NCBI GenBank assembly: GCA_030149365.1
Contig: JASBRP010000018.1
Span: 19,350 to 83,349, forward strand
Origin: Solimonas sp.
Lineage (GTDB): Bacteria > Pseudomonadota > Gammaproteobacteria > Nevskiales > Nevskiaceae
Direction of reading: 5' to 3'
DNA: 64,000 nt
Position numbers and translations under genes: made by a program. Positions 16,191-24,516 of the stretch are shown here, one piece after another. Below the pieces are notes generated by a model. That model was not told the origin of the DNA and did not search any database. It saw only the letters and a program-made list of their open reading frames with translations. The number at the start of each line of letters is the position of its first letter. Within the stretch, counting starts at the first letter, position 1.

Positions 16191-16299
16191 GCGAGCGCCT
16201 GATGCATCCCTGCAAATCCCCCGCAACGTGACGCAGTAGTCTTGTGCCCTTCCCCGGGCCGCGCTCCAATCATCGGGTCCGCCCGCGCCTGGAGTGCCC

Positions 16300-16968
16300 A
16301 TGCGTACCGCCATCCTGCTGTTGCTGGCCGCCCTGGCCCTGCCGGCCCAGGCCGCCAGTTTCGACTGCGCCAAGGCCAGCCATGCCGTCGAAAAGCTGGT
16401 CTGCGCCAACCCCACGCTGTCGAAGCTCGACGAGGACCTGGCGCAGGCCTTCAAGCAGCGTCTCGCGCTGGTGCTGGACAAGACCGCCCTGCGCGGCCAG
16501 CAGAAGGACTGGAACGGCGTGCTGCGCTCGCGCTGCGCCAAGGGCTGCCCGGCGGCGGAGATCGAGCAGCAGTACCGCGACCAGATCGCCGCGCTGCGCG
16601 GCGAATGGGAAGAAGCCTGGAGCGACAGTTACAAGACCAACGAGCCGGCCTTGCTCGAATTGACGGTGAAGGATGCCGGCGGCTTCGGCTTCCGTATCCT
16701 GCGCAGCCATGTCGATGAACAGGAGGTGGCGCTGTGCCGGCTGCCGGCCGAAGGCGCCGCCCCGCCACTGGCGCGCCTGCGCGACGAAAAGCATGCACGG
16801 TGGAGCGAAGCAGGCTGCACGCTGGACTTCACACTGGAGCGCGATGCACGCGGCGGCGTCACCGCCATCGGCATTGCCAGCCAGGGTTGCGAGCGGTATT
16901 GCAAGGACGGCAGGCGAACCGACGGCCACTACACTTCCGAGAACAACTGGGTCGCCGGCAACCAGTAG
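16300..16968 (+). CDS. secreted protein with LprI-like N-terminal domain
   Basis: 222 aa from ATG 16300, five bases after GGAG. The signal peptide MRTAILLLLAALALPAQA is followed by SFDCAKASHAVEKLVCANPTLSKLDEDL, the pattern of the DUF1311/LprI-type domain whose cysteines form disulfides. Further Cys pairs (RCAKGC, GCERYC) suggest a disulfide-rich periplasmic protein. Some relatives inhibit lysozyme, but most are uncharacterised. The C-terminal half (about 110-222) has no recognised domain. It stands alone between an SDR and a convergent GGDEF gene. Confidence 0.78.
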   Translation: MRTAILLLLAALALPAQAASFDCAKASHAVEKLVCANPTLSKLDEDLAQAFKQRLALVLDKTALRGQQKDWNGVLRSRCAKGCPAAEIEQQYRDQIAALRGEWEEAWSDSYKTNEPALLELTVKDAGGFGFRILRSHVDEQEVALCRLPAEGAAPPLARLRDEKHARWSEAGCTLDFTLERDARGGVTAIGIASQGCERYCKDGRRTDGHYTSENNWVAGNQ

Positions 16969-16981
16969 CGGCCGTGAACGG

Positions 16982-18280
16982 TCAGCGACTCCTGCGGGCC
17001 TGTTTCGCCGCGAGATCTTCCACGTAGAGATTGTCGCGGCCGGCGTGCTTGGCCTTGTACAGGCAGTGATCCGCCGCGTGGTAGGCATCGGACAGCGGCA
17101 CGTTGGGCCCCACCGCGACACCGCCGGCGCTGACCGTCACCACCGCCGCCTGGTTGTCGCGATGCTCGATGCCCAGGTTGCGGATCGTGTGGAGCAGTTC
17201 CGCCAGGCGCTCGCGGCCGTCGTTGAGATCGCAGTCGTACAGCAGCAGCGCGAATTCATCACCGCCCAGGCGCGCCGCCATGTCCATGGAGCGCCGCGCA
17301 TACTGCGCCAGCACCAGGCCCAGTTCGGCCAGCACGCCGTCGCCATACTCGTGGCCGTAGAGATCGTTGACCTTCTTGAAGTGGTCCATGTCCAGCAACG
17401 CGAAGAACATGCCACGCTGCTGCCCGCGGGACACCGTGCGGCAGGCGATCTCGTAGCGGTCCTCCAGCGCGCGGCGATTGGCCAGGCCGGTGAGCGGATC
17501 GCGGAAGGCCATCATCGACAGCAGCTTGCCCGCCGCCCACTGCCGCCGCGACGACCGCCGCGTGCCCCAGGCCGTCAGCAGCGCCGTGCCCAGCAGCAGC
17601 ACCTCCAGGATCACCTCCTGCGTGCCGCGGCCCGGCGCCTCGCCCGGCAATAGCCAGGCGCCGACCAGGATTGCGACATAGCCGGCGACGAAGGCCACGC
17701 AGCGCGCCAGCGGCAGGCGCGCCAGTGTCACCACCGCCACCGGGATGGTGAGCACCAGGTAGGGCTCGACGATGTGGCCCAATGCGTGACCGCGATAGCG
17801 GATCAGTTCGACGCTGGCCACCACCAGCAGGAAGCCGCCCATCAGCAGCAGCTCCGCCATGGACGACTCCACGCGCCGTACTTGCGACAGGGTCACGGCG
17901 ATGAACAGCGGCACCACCACCGCCAGTTCGATCCACAGCAGCAGCACGATCAGTTCGGGAGGCGTCCCGGCAACGGCTGCCTGCCACAGCGGCGCCGTGC
18001 CGAAGCTCAATACCGGTATCAGGCCCAGGCAGATGCGCGTGATGCGCGCCGAGCGCCGTTCATGGGCCTCGAACTCCTGTTCCAGGCGTGGCGCCATGCG
18101 TACGCCACGGCGCGACTCGGAGGCGACGTCGCGCAGCGCACGGATCTCTTCGGGATTGAGCACCTGCTCCGGCAAGGCGGGGTCTTCGACGGGTGCAGCA
18201 GCCCTTGCCTCCTGCAGCGGAGGCATTTCCCCGGAAGCCACTTCCGCCGTCTCGGCCGGGCCGCTGAAAGCCCCGTTCAC
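16982..18280 (-). CDS. membrane diguanylate cyclase (GGDEF)
   Basis: 432 aa from GTG 18280. An acidic N-terminal cytoplasmic stretch (about 1-80) precedes six hydrophobic helices (about 83-245), then a GGDEF domain (about 260-420). It makes cyclic di-GMP from two GTP. The active site GGDEF is intact, preceded by RSMD at the exact spacing of the inhibitory I-site RxxD, so product feedback inhibition is expected. DPLTGLANRRALE and DMDHFKKVNDLYGH are also intact. The membrane part has no named sensor domain that I can assign. It is a lone gene, with a structured region upstream. Confidence 0.93.
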   Translation of the reverse strand: MNGAFSGPAETAEVASGEMPPLQEARAAAPVEDPALPEQVLNPEEIRALRDVASESRRGVRMAPRLEQEFEAHERRSARITRICLGLIPVLSFGTAPLWQAAVAGTPPELIVLLLWIELAVVVPLFIAVTLSQVRRVESSMAELLLMGGFLLVVASVELIRYRGHALGHIVEPYLVLTIPVAVVTLARLPLARCVAFVAGYVAILVGAWLLPGEAPGRGTQEVILEVLLLGTALLTAWGTRRSSRRQWAAGKLLSMMAFRDPLTGLANRRALEDRYEIACRTVSRGQQRGMFFALLDMDHFKKVNDLYGHEYGDGVLAELGLVLAQYARRSMDMAARLGGDEFALLLYDCDLNDGRERLAELLHTIRNLGIEHRDNQAAVVTVSAGGVAVGPNVPLSDAYHAADHCLYKAKHAGRDNLYVEDLAAKQARRSR

Positions 18281-18360
18281 GTGGACGCGCCCCGCATCTG
18301 GCGTCTCCCCAACCCCTGTCTGACCCCATGGTAGGGCCAGCGCTTAAGAAAAGAAAAGAC

Positions 18361-18432
18361 ATGATCCGCCCTTTTCAGGGGGTTCTAGCCGCCCGAAAGT
18401 GCCAGGAATGGAAGTTTTTCCTGGCGGATCAT
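18361..18432. repeat. inverted repeat upstream of the GGDEF gene
   Basis: ATGATCCGCC (18361-18370) and GGCGGATCAT (18423-18432) are perfect inverse copies 52 bp apart. Between them CCAGGAA and TTCCTGG form a second smaller inverted pair. It lies in the 244-bp gap between divergent genes, about 80 bp before the cyclase start. It could be a leader structure or an operator; it matches no riboswitch that I recognise. The rest of the gap shows nothing assignable. Confidence 0.45.
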
Positions 18433-18524
18433 AAAAATGTGACGCATATCTCATCTTTTCCGGGAGCCGGTGCCGGCAGGGCGGAGAGCTAGGCTGGCGA
18501 CCCGGGCGGCATACTTGCGCCATC

Positions 18525-19436
18525 GTGAACGACAGCCCCTCATCCCTCCCTCCGCCCCGCGACGGCGTCAGCGCCAGCACCGTGCAGTTGCCCGAAGGCG
18601 CCTGGGCCCTGGTACTGGATTTCCTGGCCGAGCAGTTCCCGGGCATCGGTGCCGAGACCTGGCGTTCGCGCATGGCGCGCGGCCTGGTGATCGACGCGCA
18701 AGGCCAGCCGCTGGCGCCCAGCAGCCCCTACCGGCCCGGTGGGCGCCTGTATTACTACCGCGAGCTGGCGCAGGAAACACCGGTGCCTTTCGAAGCGGAG
18801 TTGCTGTATCGCGACGAGCACCTGCTGGTAGCCGACAAGCCACACTTCCTGCCGGTGGTGCCGGCCGGCCGCCACCTGCAGGAAACCCTGCTGCTGCGCC
18901 TGCGCCGCCGCCTGGGCCTGCCCGAGCTGGCGCCCTTGCACCGCATCGACCGCGGCACCGCCGGGCTGGTGCTGTTCTCGGTACAGGAGCAGACGCGCGG
19001 CCGCTACCAGGGGTTGTTCGCCCAGCGCGCGGTGGACAAGGTCTATGAAGCGCTGGCGCCGCACCTGCCGGGGCGCGAATTCCCGCAGCGGCATTGCAGC
19101 CGGCTGGAGCCGGGTGAACCGTTCTTCCTGATGCGGGAAGTGCCCGGCACGCCCAACAGCGAGACCGGCATCGAGATCGCCGAGCGCCGCGGCGCGCTGG
19201 ACCTCTATCGCCTGAGGCCGGTCACCGGCCGCAAGCACCAATTGCGTGTGCATCTCGCGGCACTGGGCGCGCCGATCCTGAACGACGACTTCTACCCCGC
19301 GCTGCATCCCGCCGACGAGGCGGACTTCAGCCGCCCGCTGCAGTTGCTGGCACGGAGCCTGGAGTTCCGCGATCCGCTGGATGGCCGGTTCAGACGATTC
19401 GAAAGCCGCCGGCAGCTTCTAGAATCCGGCAACTGA
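18525..19436 (+). CDS. RluA-family RNA pseudouridine synthase
   Basis: 303 aa from GTG 18525. It isomerises specific uridines in rRNA or tRNA. The catalytic motif HRIDRGTAGLVLFS (about 142-155) carries the essential Asp, and the C-terminal GRKHQLRVHLAALGAPILND is the second family motif. Positions about 30-90 (LAEQFPGIGAETWRSRMARG) are S4-like in placement, but the domain is divergent. It most resembles the RluA/YqcB-like subgroup; the target uridine cannot be deduced. 21 bp separate it from the transglutaminase-like gene, so the two are probably co-transcribed. Confidence 0.88.
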   Translation: MNDSPSSLPPPRDGVSASTVQLPEGAWALVLDFLAEQFPGIGAETWRSRMARGLVIDAQGQPLAPSSPYRPGGRLYYYRELAQETPVPFEAELLYRDEHLLVADKPHFLPVVPAGRHLQETLLLRLRRRLGLPELAPLHRIDRGTAGLVLFSVQEQTRGRYQGLFAQRAVDKVYEALAPHLPGREFPQRHCSRLEPGEPFFLMREVPGTPNSETGIEIAERRGALDLYRLRPVTGRKHQLRVHLAALGAPILNDDFYPALHPADEADFSRPLQLLARSLEFRDPLDGRFRRFESRRQLLESGN

Positions 19437-19457
19437 CTTTCTCTTCCGGAGCCTTTC

Positions 19458-20123
19458 GTGGATTCCAGCGCATCCGAGTTCCTGCAACCGGCATCGGTCG
19501 TCGATTCCGACCACCCCGAAGTCCAAGCCTTCGCCCGGCGGCATGGCCGTGGCGAGACGCCGCGCGAACAGGCCGTGGCGCTGTACTACGCCGTGCGCGA
19601 CGGCTTCCGCTACGACCCCTACGCCATCGACGTCAGCGCCGAAGGCCTGAGCGCCAGCAGCGTGCTGCGACTGGGCCATGGCTGGTGCGTCACCAAGGCC
19701 GCCCTGCTCGCCGCCGGCTGCCGCGCCCTGGGCATCCCCGCCAAGGTGGGCTTCGCCGACGTGCGCAACCACCTGTCCACCGAGCGCATGCGCCGCACCA
19801 TGCAGACCGACGTGTTCTACTGGCACGGCTATACCGCGATCCTGCTCGACGGCGTATGGGTCAAGGCGACGCCGGCCTTCAACATCGAGCTCTGCGAACG
19901 CTTCCGCCTCAAGCCGCTGGAGTTCGACGGCCGCGAGGACTCGATCTACCACCCCTACGACCTGGCCGGTAACCGCCACATGGAATACCTCGCCTTCCGC
20001 GGCGAGCACCTGGACGTGCCCTGGCAGGAAATGCGCGCCGACTTCGAGCGCCTGTACCCGACGCTGCCACGCCTGGACCAGGCCAGCTTCGACGCCGACG
20101 TCGCCGCGGAGACGTCCCGCTAG
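19458..20123 (+). CDS. transglutaminase-like domain protein
   Basis: 221 aa from GTG 19458, preceded by CCGGAG. The papain-like fold shows the Cys in LGHGWCVTKAALLAAGCRALGIP (about 76) and the His in YWHGYTAI (about 124). The third triad residue, usually Asp in a DPTF-like motif, is replaced: the strand reads GVWVKATPAFN. No signal peptide is seen. Such proteins may be peptidases or inactive binders. It is probably in an operon with the pseudouridine synthase and overlaps the convergent membrane protein by 4 bp at its stop. Confidence 0.8.
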   Translation: MDSSASEFLQPASVVDSDHPEVQAFARRHGRGETPREQAVALYYAVRDGFRYDPYAIDVSAEGLSASSVLRLGHGWCVTKAALLAAGCRALGIPAKVGFADVRNHLSTERMRRTMQTDVFYWHGYTAILLDGVWVKATPAFNIELCERFRLKPLEFDGREDSIYHPYDLAGNRHMEYLAFRGEHLDVPWQEMRADFERLYPTLPRLDQASFDADVAAETSR

Positions 20124-20428
20124 CGGCGGCGCCAGGCCAGGTAGCCGGTGGCTGCCGCCAGGATCAGCATGCCCGGCAGCATCACCAGGCTGGCCGGGTA
20201 CAGCGGCGCCATCGCGCCGCCCATCTTGCCGAAGTGGAACAGGATCAGCGCCAGCCCCAAGCCAATGCAACTGAACTGGAACCCGGTGGACGGCCGCATC
20301 GGTGCCCGCAACGGGGTCACCTCCAAGGCATGCCCGTAGCCGGGCGGCGGCTCGTCATGGACCGGCTCATTGGCCACGGCATAAGCCAGGGCGGCGGCAT
20401 TCAGGCTGCTTCGGGATGGTGCGCTCAA
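20120..20428 (-). CDS. small two-helix membrane protein, unknown
   Basis: 102 aa from a TTG at 20428, chosen because GGGGAG lies six bases upstream. The frame stays open to an ATG at 20602, but that extension looks non-coding. The soluble N-terminal half is rich in Pro and Ala, and the C-terminal half has two hydrophobic helices (FSCIGLGLALILFHFG and SLVMLPGMLILAAATGYLAW) ending in RRR. No family is recognised. It is convergent with, and overlaps by 4 bp, the transglutaminase-like gene. Confidence 0.55.
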   Translation of the reverse strand: MSAPSRSSLNAAALAYAVANEPVHDEPPPGYGHALEVTPLRAPMRPSTGFQFSCIGLGLALILFHFGKMGGAMAPLYPASLVMLPGMLILAAATGYLAWRRR

Positions 20429-20734
20429 CGTGGACTCCCCTGTATCTGCCGCCCATAACGCAAGCCACGTGCCAGACAGCCGGCAACCCATCGGCTCGAA
20501 TCGAAGTTCATACTGATGTAGGCCAATTCCTATACCGGCGGGGTCGGCAATTGAGGTTAAATGCGCCGGGGTGAGAGGCGTGCGCCACGCAGTGCACGAC
20601 ATCGGGTTGCGGGGTGAGCCAGGCGAAGACAGCCCGGCGAGAGGATCATGAACAGCATCAGCCAGTCCTGTGCCACGGCCTGCGTGCCGGCGAACGCCCG
20701 CACCGCCTGCTGCCGTCCTTGACGTACACGCCCC
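20429..20734. other. 306-bp gap before the DUF1631 gene
   Basis: It contains no recognised gene apart from a possible 24-codon frame at 20648-20722 and no clear promoter. An AT-richer patch near 20505-20560 is the likeliest promoter zone for either flanking gene. Confidence 0.4.
20648..20722 (+). CDS. possible small upstream ORF / leader peptide
   Basis: 24 codons (MNSISQSCATACVPANARTA then CCRP) with GAGAGG just before the ATG, in the same frame as the DUF1631 gene and ending 12 bp before its ATG. Four of the 24 residues are Cys. It may be a coupled leader or chance. Reading the same frame as the main gene means that a stop-codon change would yield an N-terminal extension. Confidence 0.2.
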   Translation: MNSISQSCATACVPANARTACCRP

Positions 20735-23152
20735 ATGACTGAAGCCCGTACGCGCGCCGCCCCCACCACAGCCGACGCCACCACCCTGCTCGGCGAGTTG
20801 CGCGAATCACTGCTGGCAGAGATGGAGCAGCGCCTGCAATCGATGATGCAGGCCGCGGACACCCTGCTGTTCGAGCTCGCGCGCAGCAGTCCCCCGGCCC
20901 AGTTGCCCGGCTTCCTCAATGCGCGCCACCTGCTGCGCAGCGAAGGCGCCCGCGCCACGCTGACTGCCGGCTTCCGCGAGGCACTGCAGCGGCGCCTGAA
21001 TCCTGCCACCGCCCGTGACACCAAGGCCCAGCAGCTGGCGCTGCGTGGCAACGACGAGGTGGAGGACAGCATCCGCCTGGCCGACATGGCCGTGCGCGCC
21101 GGCAGCAGCTGCGAGGCGCAGATCCAGGACCTGTCCACCCGCTTCGACACCCTGCGCGGCCTGCTGCCGGACTTCCCGCCGGTGGGCAGCCTGACGCCGC
21201 TGGGCCTCTGCGAGGCCTTCGCCACGGCCGTCGGCGCACTGCCAGAGGGCACCACCGCCCGCGGCGCCCTGAATCGCCTGTTCGAACAGACCGTGCTGAC
21301 CCAGCTGCGCCCGATCTATGCCGAGGCCGTGGCCTGCTGCGAGCGCCGTGGCATCCTGTCCGCCGCGCGCCGCGGCCGCTCCGCCGAAAGCTCCGAGCGC
21401 GCCACCGCCAGCATGCTGCAGAAGGTGCAGAGTGGCGAGCCGCTGTTGCCCGGCGAGCAGGCCGCCGGCGTCTCCGGATTCCTGCCGGACTTCAGCGCCG
21501 GCTTCTCCGATGCCGATCTCGCCCAGTTGCTGCTGCAGGCCCTGCAGGGCCAGGCCGCCACCGGCTTCGACCTGCCACAGACGCGGCTGATGAAGCAGCG
21601 CGCCGGGCTGGTCGGCCGCATGATCGACGAGATCCTCGACGATCCGCAGATTCCGCCGCGCCTGCACCCGCTGATCGAGGCCTTCCGCTTTCCCGCGATC
21701 AAGGCGGCGCTGGCGGACGCCTCCTTCTTCACCAACCGCCAGCATCCGGTGCGCGTGCTGATCAACGACATGGCCGACATGGCCGGCGACACCCGCATCG
21801 GCGGCGCCGACGCCCTGCAGCGCTTCGACGGCTGGGCGCGGCGCGTGCTGCGCCAGGCCAACCTGGCGGCGGCTACCGTGCGCGAGCGCCTGGCCGGCAC
21901 GCAGCCGCTGGCTGCCGGCGAGGTCGAGTCCTTCCTGCTGGAGCAGGGCCGGCAGCAACAGGAGCGCCACAAGGCCCTGCTGCGCAAGGTGCGCGAGGTG
22001 GTCGACCAGGAGCTGGAACTCTGCACCGCCACCTCCGGGCTGCCCGACCCGGTCTGGCCGCTGCTGCGCAGCGGCTGGGGTCCGATGATGGCCAGCCACC
22101 TGCTGCACCAGGGGCCGGACAGCCAGGTCTACCGCAGCGGCATGGAGCTGCTGCACCGCGTGCTGCAGGCCCTCAACCCGGAAACACCGAATGCCCGCAC
22201 GCCGGCGGAGCGCGCGACCCTGCGCGTGGACCTGTTCAAGGCCCTGACCGCCGTCGGCATGCCGCGCGAACGCGCGCATGAGTTGCTCAAGGGCCTGGAC
22301 CAGGCCCTCAATGGTTTCAGCCGGCAAGATCCGCCGGGTACCGGCGCCGCCAGCGTGACTGCCCCGCCCGCCGCCGCCGACTGGGAGCCGCTGTCGGCGA
22401 CCATGGAGATCACGCTCAAGCGCCCGTCGCGGTCCCTCCCCGAACCCGCACCGGCCCGTGAACTGCCCAGCGAAGCGGAGCTGGAAGCACTGGCCCGCAC
22501 CACCGAAATCGCCCGCGAGCTGCAGGCACAGCCGCTGGCCACGGCCGTCATGGCTCGGGCTGAAACCATCGCGGAAGCCCCGCCCGCAGCCCTTGCCGCC
22601 GACACTCCCGCTGAAGAGGCGGCCCTGGCGGATGCCATTGCCGACGCCATCATGGACAGCGTCGCCAGCAGTGCCGAGATTTCAGAGGACGTGGCGGCCG
22701 AGGCCGCCGAGATTGCCGCCGTGTTCGCCGAGCCTGCGGCCGAAACCGACGCAAACCCGGCAGACGAAGCCACCGTGGCCGGCATCGCCACCCTGCCGCT
22801 GGAACTGCCTACACCGCAGCGCCTGCTGGAACAACTGCTGCGCGTCGGTGCCTGGTTCCGCGTCTACGACCGGCGCAGCCAGGGCACGCGCTGGCTCAAG
22901 CTCAACTCCTGGTTCCCGCAGGTGAAGCGCGCCTCCTTCACCGAGTTCGACGGCCACAACGCGCTGACCGTCACCGCCGCCGATCTGCTGGAGGACCTGC
23001 TGGAAGGCCGCTCCGAGCCCATCGACATCCCGCCGCAGACGGTGCTGGTGCTGCAGGCCCTGCGCCAGCAGCATGCCGAGCAGAAGAGCGGCGCCGCCCC
23101 GGCAGAGGAAGAAACCCCGCCGGACGCGGCGCCGAGCTCACTCGTCGCCTGA
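20735..23152 (+). CDS. DUF1631 domain protein
   Basis: 805 aa, usual length for this gammaproteobacterial family. It is alpha-helical throughout the first 550 residues, with conserved-looking patches DFPPVGSLTPLGLCEAF and DDPQIPPRLHPLIEAFRFPAIKAAL. An Ala/Glu-rich low-complexity stretch (about 560-690) joins it to a C-terminal part (about 690-780) reading VGAWFRVYDRRSQGTRWLKLNSW, which looks PilZ-like in pattern. The family function is unknown. The PilZ-like end and the cyclase gene 2.5 kb away would fit a cyclic di-GMP link, but this is weak inference. It is transcribed alone. Confidence 0.8.
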   Translation: MTEARTRAAPTTADATTLLGELRESLLAEMEQRLQSMMQAADTLLFELARSSPPAQLPGFLNARHLLRSEGARATLTAGFREALQRRLNPATARDTKAQQLALRGNDEVEDSIRLADMAVRAGSSCEAQIQDLSTRFDTLRGLLPDFPPVGSLTPLGLCEAFATAVGALPEGTTARGALNRLFEQTVLTQLRPIYAEAVACCERRGILSAARRGRSAESSERATASMLQKVQSGEPLLPGEQAAGVSGFLPDFSAGFSDADLAQLLLQALQGQAATGFDLPQTRLMKQRAGLVGRMIDEILDDPQIPPRLHPLIEAFRFPAIKAALADASFFTNRQHPVRVLINDMADMAGDTRIGGADALQRFDGWARRVLRQANLAAATVRERLAGTQPLAAGEVESFLLEQGRQQQERHKALLRKVREVVDQELELCTATSGLPDPVWPLLRSGWGPMMASHLLHQGPDSQVYRSGMELLHRVLQALNPETPNARTPAERATLRVDLFKALTAVGMPRERAHELLKGLDQALNGFSRQDPPGTGAASVTAPPAAADWEPLSATMEITLKRPSRSLPEPAPARELPSEAELEALARTTEIARELQAQPLATAVMARAETIAEAPPAALAADTPAEEAALADAIADAIMDSVASSAEISEDVAAEAAEIAAVFAEPAAETDANPADEATVAGIATLPLELPTPQRLLEQLLRVGAWFRVYDRRSQGTRWLKLNSWFPQVKRASFTEFDGHNALTVTAADLLEDLLEGRSEPIDIPPQTVLVLQALRQQHAEQKSGAAPAEEETPPDAAPSSLVA

Positions 23153-23166
23153 GGCCGCAGCCTGGT

Positions 23167-23586
23167 TCAGGAAATGCGGCGCAGCCCGCGGTTGATGGCC
23201 GCGCCCAGCACCAGGCGCACCACCGTGCCGGCCACCGGCAGCGACGAGTCGAAGTCGATCACCCACTCCACGCGCGAGCCTTCGGCGGTCTTGCTGAAGG
23301 TCAGCTCGCCGCTGTGGTTCTTCACCGGCGCGCCACCCTTGCTGATGCGGTAGCGGATCAGGCGGTTCGGCTCGGCCGCGGTCACGGTCTCCTCGATGCC
23401 CAGCGGGGCCACGCCGATCAGGCGCACTGAGCCGACACCGTTGACGTCGTCGCCCACCGCATCGCGGATGCGCTTGACCGGCACGCCGAGCACGCGGCTC
23501 AGGCGGTTGTGATCGGACAGGAGCGCGTACACGTCCTCGACCGGAAGCGTGAAATCGCGGCTCACGTGGACCTGGTGCTGCGCCAT
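23167..23586 (-). CDS. SRPBCC (START-like) family protein
   Basis: 139 aa. MAQHQVHVSRDFTLPVEDVYALLSDHNRLSRVLG is the typical polyketide-cyclase/START N-terminus, and EWVIDFDSSLPVAGTVVRLVLG ends with the long C-terminal helix that closes the hydrophobic pocket. It probably binds a lipid or hydrophobic ligand. It is the last gene of a minus-strand series that includes a methyltransferase and a COG3687 protein, 69 bp after the former. Confidence 0.82.
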   Translation of the reverse strand: MAQHQVHVSRDFTLPVEDVYALLSDHNRLSRVLGVPVKRIRDAVGDDVNGVGSVRLIGVAPLGIEETVTAAEPNRLIRYRISKGGAPVKNHSGELTFSKTAEGSRVEWVIDFDSSLPVAGTVVRLVLGAAINRGLRRIS

Positions 23587-23655
23587 GGGATGCTCCTGTT
23601 GGAAATGCTGGGAAATGCGAAGAAGTCGATTATGACCTGACGGCGTGACGGTCGC

Positions 23656-24492
23656 TCAGCGGCTGCGCGCCTCGATCACGCGCACCAGCTCGGCGCCGGG
23701 CTGCGTCCGCCCTGCCTGCGGCAGCTGCCGCGGATCATGCAGCTCGGCGGTGGAGAAGCCACTGGCCCGCAACTGATCCAGGGCCTGCTCGGCCCCATTG
23801 AAATGCAGGTGGACACGCCCCCGCACGAAGGCCGAGAGCAGGCGGCCGAAGACGCGCTGCGAGGTGCCCTGGTTGTCCCGGGCCAGGTGCAGGTCGGACA
23901 GGTACAGGCCCTGGGGAAAGCGCGACAGCACGGCGGCAAAGCGCTGCCACATGCCCAGCACCGACTCGCGGTCGAAGTAGTTCAGCAGGCCCTCGGTGAC
24001 GATCGCCGTCCCCTGCGCCGGGTCCAGCCGCTCGGCCAGCGCCGCCAGCGACGCGGGGCCATGGTCCGCCAGCGCGTCCAGCGGCTGCACGCGGTGCCCC
24101 GGCTGCAGCAGGCCGCCGCGCTCCAGGCGCTGCAGCTTCCACTCGGCCATCTGCGGCAGGTCGGCCTCGATGTAGCGCAGGCGGCTGCCGTGGCGGCGCT
24201 TGAAGTCCCAGCCACGCGGCGAGAAGCCGGAGGCGATCTCGATCACCTGCGTCACCCGCCCTTCGACGATGGCCTGCTCCAGCAGGCTGTCGATGGCGCG
24301 ATGGCGCGCCAGCAGGAAGCCTTCCACCGTGGGCCGCTCCCAGGCCTGCGCCAGGCGGTTCAGCGGGCGAAGGGCGTTGAACAGCAGGCGCCCCTGCGGC
24401 GTCACCAGGGCCTGGTGTGAAAGGCCATGGTGGAACCAGGCGTAGCCGGTGTAGTGGGCGGTCGGGCTGATCGCCTCGGAGCTGCGTGCCAT
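23656..24492 (-). CDS. LCMT-type SAM-dependent methyltransferase
   Basis: 278 aa. The SAM site reads VIEIASGFSPRGWDFKRRH (about 80-98), the leucine-carboxyl-methyltransferase pattern, with IVTEGLLNYFDRESVLGMW later (about 160-178). Relatives (Ppm1/TcmP superfamily) O-methylate carboxylates or polyketide hydroxyls. The N-terminus has AHYTGYAWFHHGLSHQAL, also a family mark. 24 bp separate it from the COG3687 gene upstream, so they are probably translated from one message. The acceptor is unknown. Confidence 0.8.
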   Translation of the reverse strand: MARSSEAISPTAHYTGYAWFHHGLSHQALVTPQGRLLFNALRPLNRLAQAWERPTVEGFLLARHRAIDSLLEQAIVEGRVTQVIEIASGFSPRGWDFKRRHGSRLRYIEADLPQMAEWKLQRLERGGLLQPGHRVQPLDALADHGPASLAALAERLDPAQGTAIVTEGLLNYFDRESVLGMWQRFAAVLSRFPQGLYLSDLHLARDNQGTSQRVFGRLLSAFVRGRVHLHFNGAEQALDQLRASGFSTAELHDPRQLPQAGRTQPGAELVRVIEARSR

Positions 24493-24516
24493 GGTTTGGT
24501 TCTTCGGTTCTTGTGA

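Noticed and set aside
18380..18400. A sigma-54 site (TGGCAC...) upstream of the GGDEF gene
   Set aside because: The GG and GC doublets are 9 rather than 10 bases apart and the rest of the -12 box does not fit.
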